From Clostridia bacterium (GTDB lineage Bacteria; Bacillota_A; Clostridia; Lachnospirales; Cellulosilyticaceae), in the NCBI GenBank assembly GCA_029239935.1, contig JARBTY010000206.1, forward strand, positions 1 to 5,415: a stretch of 5,415 nt of DNA, written 5' to 3'. The position numbers and the translations under genes were made by a program. The notes beneath the pieces are model-generated. The model had not been told where the DNA came from, made no database searches, and worked only from the letters and a program-made list of their open reading frames with translations. Numbering within the stretch: the stretch's first letter is position 1; the number at the start of each line of letters is the position of its first letter. Shown here piece after piece: positions 1-5,415 of this stretch.

Positions 1-1310
1 GTTCCTATGTCAATTCCTCTTGTAGGTTCATCTAAAATGAGAAGTTCTGGATTTGTTGCTAGCCACCTAGCTAGAATAACTTTTTGTTGATTGCCACCAC
101 TTAGATTCTTTATAAGCTGCTCTCTGCTCGGTGTTTTTATTTCAAGTAATTTAATGTAACGATCAGCAATTTCTTCTTGTTCTTTACGACTAATAAAGTC
201 AAATAGGCCACGTTTGGCTTGTAAAGCTACAATAATATTTTCTCTTATACTAAGATTTCCTAAAATGGCATCTGTTTTTCTATCTTCCGGACAATAGGCT
301 ATGCCCTTCTTAATGGCATCTATCGGACTATTTAGAACTGCTTTTTCTCCCTTTATGACTATTTCTCCTGTAGATAATTTATCTGCCCCAAACATTACTC
401 TTGCCGTTTCAGATCGACCTGAGCCAAGAAGACCCGCGAGTCCAAGTACTTCAGATTTTTTGATATCTAGCGTGAATTCTTTGATATTTCCAATGGAAGA
501 CGCCTTATCTGCTCTTAAAAATATTTCCTTATTAGTATTTTTATCAGTATTCGAGCTTTTTATAGTTTGTGATAATGTATCATAATCCTTACCAATCATT
601 TTCCCAATAAGTTCTAATTTGGGAAGCTCTTTTGCCAAAAACTCTCCAACAAGCTCTCCATTCCTTAGTATAGTAATTCTGTCGGATACTGCGTAGACTT
701 GGTCAAGAAAGTGTGTTACAAAAACAATACCCATTCCTTCACTTCTAAGCTGCTTCATAACACTAAATAGCTTTTCACATTCGCTTGCATCTAAGCTAGA
801 AGTAGGTTCATCTAATATTAATACTTTTGCATCTACATCAATCGCTCTGGCTATTGCAACCATTTGCTGAACAGCCACTGAATACTGTCCTAATATTTGT
901 GTTACATCAATCTCTATATTAAGTCTCTTCAATAATTTTTTGGTTCTGGCATTTATTGCTTTCCAATCAATCATGCCATTTTTTTTGATCTCTCTGCCTA
1001 TAAAAATATTTTCTGCAACAGATAAATTAGCACATAAATTGACTTCTTGATAAACAGTACTAATACCTAATTCCTGTGCATGCTTTGGATTTTTCGCACG
1101 CATTCCCTCTCCATTTAGTTCTACTTGACCGCTGTCAAATTTTTCTACTCCTGTAAGTACTTTAATAAGCGTTGATTTACCGGCACCATTTTCCCCCAAA
1201 AGAGAATGTATTTCTCCGGATCTTAAAGTAAAATCAACATCTGCAAGTGCTTTAACACCTGGAAAATCCTTACTTATATTTCTCATTGTTAACAATGGTT
1301 TTACAGCCAT
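1..1310 (-). CDS. ytfR: YtfR-like sugar ABC transporter ATP-binding protein (3' end cut by window edge)
   Basis: Double-domain ATPase of the RbsA/MglA/XylG group (CUT2 sugar importers), which powers sugar uptake from the inner face of the membrane. I translated the frame: it is open from the ATG at 1310 to the left edge, 436 codons, where family members have about 500, so the last 60-70 residues are missing. Domain 1: Walker A GENGAGKST (residues 39-47), Q-loop Q88, degenerate signature YSVAVQQMVAIARA (from 143), Walker B LILDEPT with D167 and E168, H-loop H200. Domain 2: degenerate Walker A GLLGSGRSE (293-301, Lys replaced by Arg), intact signature LSGGNQQK (403-410), Walker B D427/E428. Asymmetric sites of this kind are normal for the family. 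The blocks FVTHFLDQVY (196-205) and CPEDRKTDAI (340-349) closely match what I remember of E. coli YtfR, which supports a furanose-type substrate over ribose or xylose. An in-frame TAG directly before the ATG and a strong AGGAGG fix the start. It lies 102 bases downstream of the binding-protein gene, presumably in the same operon. Confidence 0.95.
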   Translation of the reverse strand, partial: MAVKPLLTMRNISKDFPGVKALADVDFTLRSGEIHSLLGENGAGKSTLIKVLTGVEKFDSGQVELNGEGMRAKNPKHAQELGISTVYQEVNLCANLSVAENIFIGREIKKNGMIDWKAINARTKKLLKRLNIEIDVTQILGQYSVAVQQMVAIARAIDVDAKVLILDEPTSSLDASECEKLFSVMKQLRSEGMGIVFVTHFLDQVYAVSDRITILRNGELVGEFLAKELPKLELIGKMIGKDYDTLSQTIKSSNTDKNTNKEIFLRADKASSIGNIKEFTLDIKKSEVLGLAGLLGSGRSETARVMFGADKLSTGEIVIKGEKAVLNSPIDAIKKGIAYCPEDRKTDAILGNLSIRENIIVALQAKRGLFDFISRKEQEEIADRYIKLLEIKTPSREQLIKNLSGGNQQKVILARWLATNPELLILDEPTRGIDIG

Positions 1311-1317
1311 CTAAAAA

Positions 1318-1325
1318 CCTCCTTT
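1318..1325 (-). promoter_or_regulatory. Ribosome binding site of the ytfR-like ATPase
   Basis: The minus strand reads AAAGGAGG, ending 7 bases before the ATG at 1310. This is a near-perfect Shine-Dalgarno sequence at ideal spacing and, with the in-frame TAG at 1313-1311, it decides the start. Because the ATPase has its own strong site, it does not need translational coupling to the binding-protein gene. Confidence 0.85.
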
Positions 1326-1353
1326 CAGTATTTGAACTATCCTTATGTGAGAA

Positions 1354-1382
1354 TCCGCCTTAGCACTATTTACTAAGGCGGA
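1354..1382 (-). promoter_or_regulatory. Intergenic stem-loop between binding protein and ATPase genes
   Basis: A perfect 10-bp inverted repeat, TCCGCCTTAG at 1354-1363 and CTAAGGCGGA at 1373-1382, with a 9-base loop. It is the most GC-rich stretch in its surroundings. It starts 30 bases after the binding-protein stop codon and ends 28 bases before the ATPase Shine-Dalgarno. In the direction of transcription (minus strand) it is followed by TTCTCACAT, which is not a proper U-tract, so a full terminator is unlikely. I read it as an mRNA 3'-end stabiliser, RNase barrier or leaky terminator that lets the binding protein be made in excess over the ATPase and permeases. On the plus strand it is followed by AATTTTTAAT and could stop antisense transcription, but no plus-strand gene is visible. 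Confidence 0.7.
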
Positions 1383-1412
1383 AATTTTTAATATGTTTTG
1401 ACTTAAATAAAT

Positions 1413-2447
1413 TTAGTATTTACGATTTGGAAGATCATCTTTAGCCGTTTCCTGATGGAAAATACCTTCTTCTGATTTAACCCATTTTTCTATTGTTTTA
1501 CCGTCTTTTAATTCCTGAGCTGCCTTAAAGAATTGTGGTCCAAGTAGTGGGTTACATTCGATCGTAACGTTAGCTTCTCCTGCTGCCATTGCTTCAAAAA
1601 TGCCTTTAACACCGTCTATTGATACTACTTTGATATCAACACTTGGTTTAAGTCCTGCATCCTTAATTGCTTCTATAGCACCTAATGCCATGTCATCATT
1701 ATGTGCATAAACACCATTGATTTCTCCAGGATAAGCCTTTAAGAAAGCTTCCATAACTTCTTTACCCTTTGCACGGGTAAAATCTCCTGTTTGACTTGCT
1801 AAGATTTTCATGTCTGGATAATTTTTAAGTTCATCCGTAAATCCAGTCATACGATCTGTAGCAGCTGATGCTCCAACAGTCCCCTGTAATTCAACAATAT
1901 TACCTTTGTTTTCTAATAAAGCTGCCATCTCTTTGGCTGCATTTTGTCCTTCTAAAATAAAGTCCGAACCGATAAAGCCCGCATATAAGTCTTCTGGCAC
2001 TGCTGCACGGCGGTCCACTAACACGATTGGAATACCTGCATCTTTTGCTTCTTTAAATACTGTTTCCCATCCTGTTTCAACAACTGGTGCAACCCCAATC
2101 ACATCAACTTCTTGCTGGATGAAGGTTCTAATAGCCTTAATCTGATTCTCTTGTTTTTGCTGACCATCAGAAAATTTAAGGTCTACCCCTAATTCCTCAG
2201 CTGTATTAAGAATTGACCATGTCTCAGCATCACGCCAGCCACTCTCCTGACCAATTTGTGCAAAACCTACAACTAGTTTTTCATTTTCTGGTTTAGCTTC
2301 TGGTGCGGCCTCTGGTGCGGCTGCCTCTTCTTGAACTGCTGGTGTGGCTGGTGCTTCTGTCGTTGCTGTTGGCTGTGAACAACCTACAAATATTGTGCTC
2401 ATAAGTAAAATTGACGATAAGACTGCAGTTAATTTCTTAAATTTCAT
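1413..2447 (-). CDS. ytfQ: YtfQ-like sugar ABC transporter substrate-binding lipoprotein
   Basis: Extracellular, membrane-anchored solute-binding protein of the Peripla_BP_4 (RbsB-like) fold that delivers a monosaccharide to the CUT2 importer encoded downstream. The 344-residue product starts with a lipoprotein signal (MKFKK, hydrophobic core, FVGC, lipidated Cys at 23), then an Ala/Pro/Glu-rich linker to about residue 56, then the mature domain. The blocks GFAQIGQESGWRDAET (61-76), SDGQQKQENQIKA (93-105), LQGTVGASAATDR (187-199), GDFTRAKGKEVMEAF (221-235) and YAHNDDMALGAI (247-258) match E. coli YtfQ, the galactofuranose-binding protein, almost word for word as I recall it. Positions expected near the ligand by analogy with RbsB include D145/R146, R199, N250 and D278. 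An ATG five codons upstream (2462) is in frame, but its codons overlap the GGGAGG Shine-Dalgarno, so the start at 2447 is preferred. Galactofuranose is the best guess; arabinofuranose or a related sugar cannot be excluded. Confidence 0.94.
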   Translation of the reverse strand: MKFKKLTAVLSSILLMSTIFVGCSQPTATTEAPATPAVQEEAAAPEAAPEAKPENEKLVVGFAQIGQESGWRDAETWSILNTAEELGVDLKFSDGQQKQENQIKAIRTFIQQEVDVIGVAPVVETGWETVFKEAKDAGIPIVLVDRRAAVPEDLYAGFIGSDFILEGQNAAKEMAALLENKGNIVELQGTVGASAATDRMTGFTDELKNYPDMKILASQTGDFTRAKGKEVMEAFLKAYPGEINGVYAHNDDMALGAIEAIKDAGLKPSVDIKVVSIDGVKGIFEAMAAGEANVTIECNPLLGPQFFKAAQELKDGKTIEKWVKSEEGIFHQETAKDDLPNRKY

Positions 2448-2454
2448 TATGTTT

Positions 2455-2460
2455 CCTCCC
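2455..2460 (-). promoter_or_regulatory. Ribosome binding site deciding the ytfQ-like start
   Basis: GGGAGG on the minus strand lies 7 bases upstream of the ATG at 2447. The alternative upstream ATG at 2462 has this purine run inside its own first codons and no good Shine-Dalgarno of its own. The shorter form also begins with a textbook lipoprotein signal (MKFKK). Confidence 0.85.
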
Positions 2461-2501
2461 ATTTCCTATTGTTTTAAAAATTTATTATTCTCTACATCCA
2501 A

Positions 2502-2530
2502 AGTATATCCTTTAACACAATTGATGTATA
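2502..2530 (-). promoter_or_regulatory. Candidate sigma-A promoter of the transporter operon
   Basis: On the minus strand, TATACA at 2530-2525 (4 of 6 to TTGACA) is followed after exactly 17 bases by TATACT at 2507-2502 (5 of 6 to TATAAT). Transcription would start near 2495, giving a leader of about 48 bases before the ATG at 2447, with no evident structure. A terminator closes the upstream operon, so a promoter must lie between it and the binding-protein gene. The poor -35 fits a promoter that needs an activator such as the adjacent AraC-type regulator. In so AT-rich a region other pairs are possible. Confidence 0.5.
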
Positions 2531-2678
2531 TTCAGTACATTATGATATTTTTTTTGTATAATTCATCTAATAGTTGATAGATTTTTAACTTTACACTTTT
2601 TCCAAAAAATACTGTACCTTAATCATTTAATCTATTAAATGAAGTTTTTATTCCCTTATAAAGACTATTTTTTTATCA
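2531..2678 (-). promoter_or_regulatory. AT-rich upstream regulatory region of the transporter operon
   Basis: No gene fits here. The stretch lies between the terminator of the regulator gene and the candidate promoter and is very AT-rich. It contains a perfect 7-bp palindrome with a 2-base centre (ATTTAAT-CT-ATTAAAT on the plus strand, 2625-2640), and a GTAC...GTGTAAAG pattern (minus strand, 2617-2589) that recurs loosely over the promoter (2538-2510). Either could be a binding site for the response regulator or an UP-like element. The assignment is inference, because short AT-rich repeats arise easily by chance here. I saw no obvious CcpA cre site. Confidence 0.3.
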
Positions 2679-2725
2679 TAAAAAAGAATCACTTTATCCC
2701 TCTCGAAGGATAAAGTGACTCTTTT
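2679..2725 (-). terminator. Intrinsic terminator of the sensor/regulator operon
   Basis: Read on the minus strand, AAAAGAGTCACTTTATCC (2725-2708), an 8-base loop, then GGATAAAGTGATTCTTTT (2699-2682): an 18-bp stem with a single G-U pair. It runs into a continuous U-tract (six T at 2685-2680, then AT). It begins 19 bases after the regulator stop codon. This is a strong Rho-independent terminator and makes the transporter a separate transcription unit. The A-run on the other side of the stem means it could also end plus-strand transcripts. Confidence 0.93.
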
Positions 2726-2744
2726 GAAAAACATTGATACTTTT

Positions 2745-4352
2745 TTATAATAATTTTTTATGATATTCTTGTTGAGATCTTATTCTGTATTCCCTTGGAC
2801 TCATTCCCACATTTTTTTTAAACAAATAGCTAAAATAATGGGACTCATTATACCCGACTGCTAAAGCTACATCTGCTGAACGCATGGAGGTTGTCACTAA
2901 TAAGCCTTTGGCCTTTTCAATGCGCGTTCGTGTAAGATATTCTATAAAAGTTTCGCCTGTTTCTTGTGAAAAAATAGTACTAAAGTGATTGGGACTAAGG
3001 GCAATTTCAGCAGCAACCGTGTTTAAAGAAATCATAGCGCTTGCATAATGATCATTGATATACTTTCTTGCCTTTCTGATAATATTGCCATAACGCATGT
3101 CTTGGCACGAATCCCTAAAATCAATAACTTTTTCTAGTACCTGGGTCACAAACTCTGTAAACGTTTCTTGTGAAGAAGATAAATCAAATAAAAGTGTTGG
3201 ATTATCTACTTCTGGTATAATGTTTTGAGGTTTTCCTCCTAATTCTGTAATAAGCCTTGAAGAAACCACGACTATATTCATAAGGATATAGTAAGTAAAC
3301 AAAAAGCTTTGGGTATTGGTGTTGTTGATACCTTGTGCATAATGGCTTATAATATCTGGTATATCTGCTTTAGAGGCATACTTTAGTTTTTCCTCAATAG
3401 AATGATCTTCAGTTATAATAAAACTTGTTGTCATGGGGTCTTTTTCAATATCATTTATCCCCATAATCTGCCCTTGTTTGAATCTGTTTAAAAACTTGAT
3501 TGTTTTTTTAGAGTCTAGAAATGACTTCGAGATTTCTCCGATTCTATCTGTTACAGAGCCGATACCAATGGTTAAAACAGCATTTGTTTTTGTCTCATAC
3601 TCGTGTTTAAGAATATTGGCAAGCTCATAGGCTCCTTGGTCAATACTTTCTTTAGAAGAGCCTTTTACTATCACAAGAAAATTATCTTCATTTCTAAAAA
3701 ACGGAATCAGATCTGCCCGCTCTTTAAATAAGCTATTGATGGAGCTTTTAACCTCGAGTAAATCATTATATTCTGTTTTGCTAGCATCAATTTCAATATT
3801 AATGAGTACATAATACCTGGCAATTAAATCAATATTGGCATTTTGTGCTTCTCTTAAGGCATCTGTTGTGCTTAGAGCTCCCATAATAAGCTTATCCAGA
3901 AATTGATTTTTAAGAATATAGGCGGATGAATTAAGTTCTCTATGAAGCATTTCAAGGTTGGTTCGTTGTTTCTTTTCTTCTTCAAATCTTAGAATAACTT
4001 TGTTGAGCACTGAAAATAGTTCTGTAGCACCTACTGGCTTGAGTAAATATTCATCCACTCCTATGGAAATAGCATCCCTAGCAAAATCAAATTCATCATG
4101 TCCGCTTAATATAATAATTCTAATCCATGGCATGATTCTTTTAACTATTTTTGAAAGCTCCAATCCATCCATAAATGGCATTTTAATATCTGTAATTAAA
4201 ATATCGGGATGTAATTCCTGAATCATAGCAAGTGCCATTTCACCATCTGCTGCTTCTCCGCACAGCATATAGTCAGCCTCATTATAGCTCATCATATTAC
4301 GTATACCTTCTCTTATGACAAATTCATCTTCTACAATAAAGACTTTATACAT
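2745..4352 (-). CDS. YesN-like response regulator, receiver plus AraC-type DNA-binding domain
   Basis: Cytoplasmic transcription factor of 535 residues, the partner of the kinase encoded just upstream. Receiver domain at 1-120: acidic pair E8/D9, phosphoacceptor D55 in ITDIKMP, S83 and K105 (LLKP), all intact. A short helical linker (121-145) leads to a central region. Within it, about 175-305 looks like a degenerate GGDEF-like domain of the CdaR/PucR type (IGIGS at 262-266, then a helix with SFLDSKKTIKFL), with no catalytic GGDEF motif, so no cyclic-di-GMP synthesis is expected. A mostly helical stretch follows, then the AraC/XylS domain (about 424-525) with two helix-turn-helix units: one near 441-465, one near 491-514 ending in the family signature GYNESHYFSYLFKKNVGMSPREYR. 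The length fits the YesN family. The start overlaps the kinase stop by 8 bases, implying translational coupling. The likely target is the transporter promoter just downstream, inferred from position. Confidence 0.95.
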   Translation of the reverse strand: MYKVFIVEDEFVIREGIRNMMSYNEADYMLCGEAADGEMALAMIQELHPDILITDIKMPFMDGLELSKIVKRIMPWIRIIILSGHDEFDFARDAISIGVDEYLLKPVGATELFSVLNKVILRFEEEKKQRTNLEMLHRELNSSAYILKNQFLDKLIMGALSTTDALREAQNANIDLIARYYVLINIEIDASKTEYNDLLEVKSSINSLFKERADLIPFFRNEDNFLVIVKGSSKESIDQGAYELANILKHEYETKTNAVLTIGIGSVTDRIGEISKSFLDSKKTIKFLNRFKQGQIMGINDIEKDPMTTSFIITEDHSIEEKLKYASKADIPDIISHYAQGINNTNTQSFLFTYYILMNIVVVSSRLITELGGKPQNIIPEVDNPTLLFDLSSSQETFTEFVTQVLEKVIDFRDSCQDMRYGNIIRKARKYINDHYASAMISLNTVAAEIALSPNHFSTIFSQETGETFIEYLTRTRIEKAKGLLVTTSMRSADVALAVGYNESHYFSYLFKKNVGMSPREYRIRSQQEYHKKLL

Positions 4353-5415
4353 TTCTATCCCCCTTCATAACTGGCAGCTTAAAGGACACCTTTGTTCCTT
4401 CTCCATACCTGCTTTCTATGCAAAGCCCATCCGCTCCCTCATAATATAAACGTATCCTTCTATGTACATTATAGATGCCAAAACCTATATCAGGGACACT
4501 AGCTGCATCAGCCAGCATGCTTCTTAGCTCCTCTAACCGCTCTTCTTTGATACCTATCCCAGTATCTTCAACACAAAAATAGCTGTTTTCTCCCTCTTTC
4601 CAGGCTTTTACAGCAATCATACCTCTTCCTCTTTTATGTTTAATACCATGATATATAGCATTTTCAACTAAAGGCTGCAAAAGCAGCTTAAGCATAGGCA
4701 TATCATTTAATTGCTCCTCTATTTCAATACTATAATCTAATATGTCACCATATCTTATAGACTGGATAATAAGATAATTTTTCACATGTTCTATCTCTTG
4801 CGCTATAGTGATCCAATCTTTTCCTTTACTTAACGATATCCTGAAAAACTGCGTAAATGCTAAAGTCACTTTTATGACTTCCTGATGTCTTTTTTGTTCA
4901 GCAAACCAAACAATTGTATCGAAAGTATTGTATAAAAAATGAGGTGTTATTTGAGCTTGCAATGCCCTCATTTCTGCTTTTTGAACTTTAATTTGTTCCG
5001 AAATACTGACATCTATCAAATCTTTAATTCTTTCGGCCATGATATTTAAACTATGGGTAAGATTTTTCAACTCCTCTACCTCTGGCTGTTCAGCTCGTAC
5101 AGATAAATCACCCTTTGCAATCTCCCCAGCCATCCGCTCTAATTTAATAATCGGAAAACTTATGGCATTTCTGACAGAAATATATCCAATTACTGCAAAG
5201 ATCACAGCAATCACAAAAATGATTACAACGATGATTGTACTGATTAACGTTGTAACTTGTATAGATTGATTAACCCTTCCAATATCTTCAATCTCGGCCC
5301 CAATAAATTCCTGCAGCACATCTGATACCAATATGGATACCCCTATGACTTCTTCAAGGGTTTTTTCATGCTCTAATACCTTTTCATTATTTTCAATTTG
5401 AATACCCATTTTGTC
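4345..5415 (-). CDS. YesM-like sensor histidine kinase (5' end beyond window)
   Basis: Membrane sensor kinase that would autophosphorylate on its His and pass the phosphate to the adjacent AraC-type regulator. The frame stays open to the right edge, so the internal Met at 5409 is probably not the start; YesM-type kinases usually have 500-600 residues and a first membrane segment plus an extracellular sensor domain that lie outside the window. Counting from that Met: a proline-free, probably helical extracellular segment (1-50), a transmembrane helix (about 52-76), a HAMP domain (77-130, conserved Pro86), a His_kinase (PF06580-type) H-box with H157 in QITPHFLYNTF, N-box LLLQPLVENAIYHG with N250, G1 box EDTGIGI (281-287), and G2 box GFGIYNVHRRI (309-319). 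All catalytic motifs are intact. Its last codons carry the Shine-Dalgarno of the regulator gene, and the two reading frames overlap by 8 bases. Confidence 0.94.
   Translation of the reverse strand, partial: DKMGIQIENNEKVLEHEKTLEEVIGVSILVSDVLQEFIGAEIEDIGRVNQSIQVTTLISTIIVVIIFVIAVIFAVIGYISVRNAISFPIIKLERMAGEIAKGDLSVRAEQPEVEELKNLTHSLNIMAERIKDLIDVSISEQIKVQKAEMRALQAQITPHFLYNTFDTIVWFAEQKRHQEVIKVTLAFTQFFRISLSKGKDWITIAQEIEHVKNYLIIQSIRYGDILDYSIEIEEQLNDMPMLKLLLQPLVENAIYHGIKHKRGRGMIAVKAWKEGENSYFCVEDTGIGIKEERLEELRSMLADAASVPDIGFGIYNVHRRIRLYYEGADGLCIESRYGEGTKVSFKLPVMKGDRNV
4359..4365 (-). promoter_or_regulatory. Ribosome binding site of the response regulator, inside the kinase gene
   Basis: The minus strand reads AAGGGGG, ending 6 bases before the ATG at 4352, and lies within the last codons of the kinase (Met-Lys-Gly). 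With the 8-base overlap of the two genes, this points to coupled translation and near-equal amounts of kinase and regulator. Confidence 0.75.

Noticed and set aside
301..585. Plus-strand open frame of 94 codons
   Set aside because: It lies wholly inside the ytfR-like ATPase on the opposite strand, has no convincing ribosome binding site, and the translation resembles no protein family I recognise.
1906..2145. Plus-strand open frame of 79 codons
   Set aside because: Antisense to the conserved core of the ytfQ-like gene; composition is that of a shadow frame.
2448..2462. Upstream in-frame ATG as start of the ytfQ-like gene
   Set aside because: Using it would place the GGGAGG ribosome binding site inside the coding sequence and add MGGNI in front of a normal lipoprotein signal.
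2460..2500. Possible riboswitch or attenuator in the ytfQ-like leader
   Set aside because: The predicted leader is only about 48 bases, AT-rich and without stable inverted repeats.
2344..2577. Plus-strand open frame of 77 codons running into the intergenic region
   Set aside because: About half is antisense to the lipoprotein signal and linker, and the rest is AT-rich promoter sequence. It has no family resemblance and no good ribosome binding site.
3433..4221. Two plus-strand open frames (3433-3630 and 3958-4221)
   Set aside because: Both are antisense to the response regulator gene, which is clearly coding, and neither resembles a known protein.
5039..5269. Plus-strand open frame of 76 codons
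   Set aside because: Antisense to the HAMP and membrane region of the kinase; its hydrophobic look comes from the complementary codons.

Overview
The window is a stretch of a low-GC Firmicute chromosome, most likely from the class Clostridia. This rests on the AT-rich codon use, the strong AGGAGG-type ribosome binding sites, the Gram-positive lipoprotein signal on the binding protein and the YesM/YesN-type two-component pair. I cannot name the genus. All four genes lie on the minus strand, so transcription runs from right to left and the functional order starts at the right edge.

From right to left: (1) the C-terminal 357 codons of a YesM-like membrane sensor histidine kinase (5415-4345, beginning beyond the window). 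(2) A complete YesN-like response regulator with an AraC-type DNA-binding domain (4352-2745), overlapping the kinase by 8 bases. (3) A strong intrinsic terminator (about 2725-2679) closing that operon. (4) A 297-base AT-rich intergenic region with a candidate sigma-A promoter (2530-2502). (5) A complete lipoprotein sugar-binding protein closely resembling the galactofuranose-binding protein YtfQ (2447-1413). (6) A 10-bp intergenic stem-loop (1382-1354). (7) A YtfR-like double-domain ABC ATPase (1310-1), cut by the left edge after about 436 residues of an expected 500 or so. The two permeases usual for this family (YtfT and YjfF in E. coli) would be expected further left, outside the window.

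The likely logic is a sensing-plus-uptake module. The kinase detects an extracellular sugar or a sugar-loaded binding protein, and phosphorylates the AraC-type regulator. The regulator then activates the separate transporter promoter, and the transporter imports a furanose sugar such as galactofuranose (an alternative is arabinofuranose or another hemicellulose-derived monosaccharide). Each gene belongs to a known family. The points worth a second look are the regulatory wiring, the all-helical membrane-proximal sensor segment, and the stem-loop that may set the ratio of binding protein to ATPase. I see no mobile elements, CRISPR arrays, tRNA or rRNA genes, and no gene on the plus strand that I would defend.
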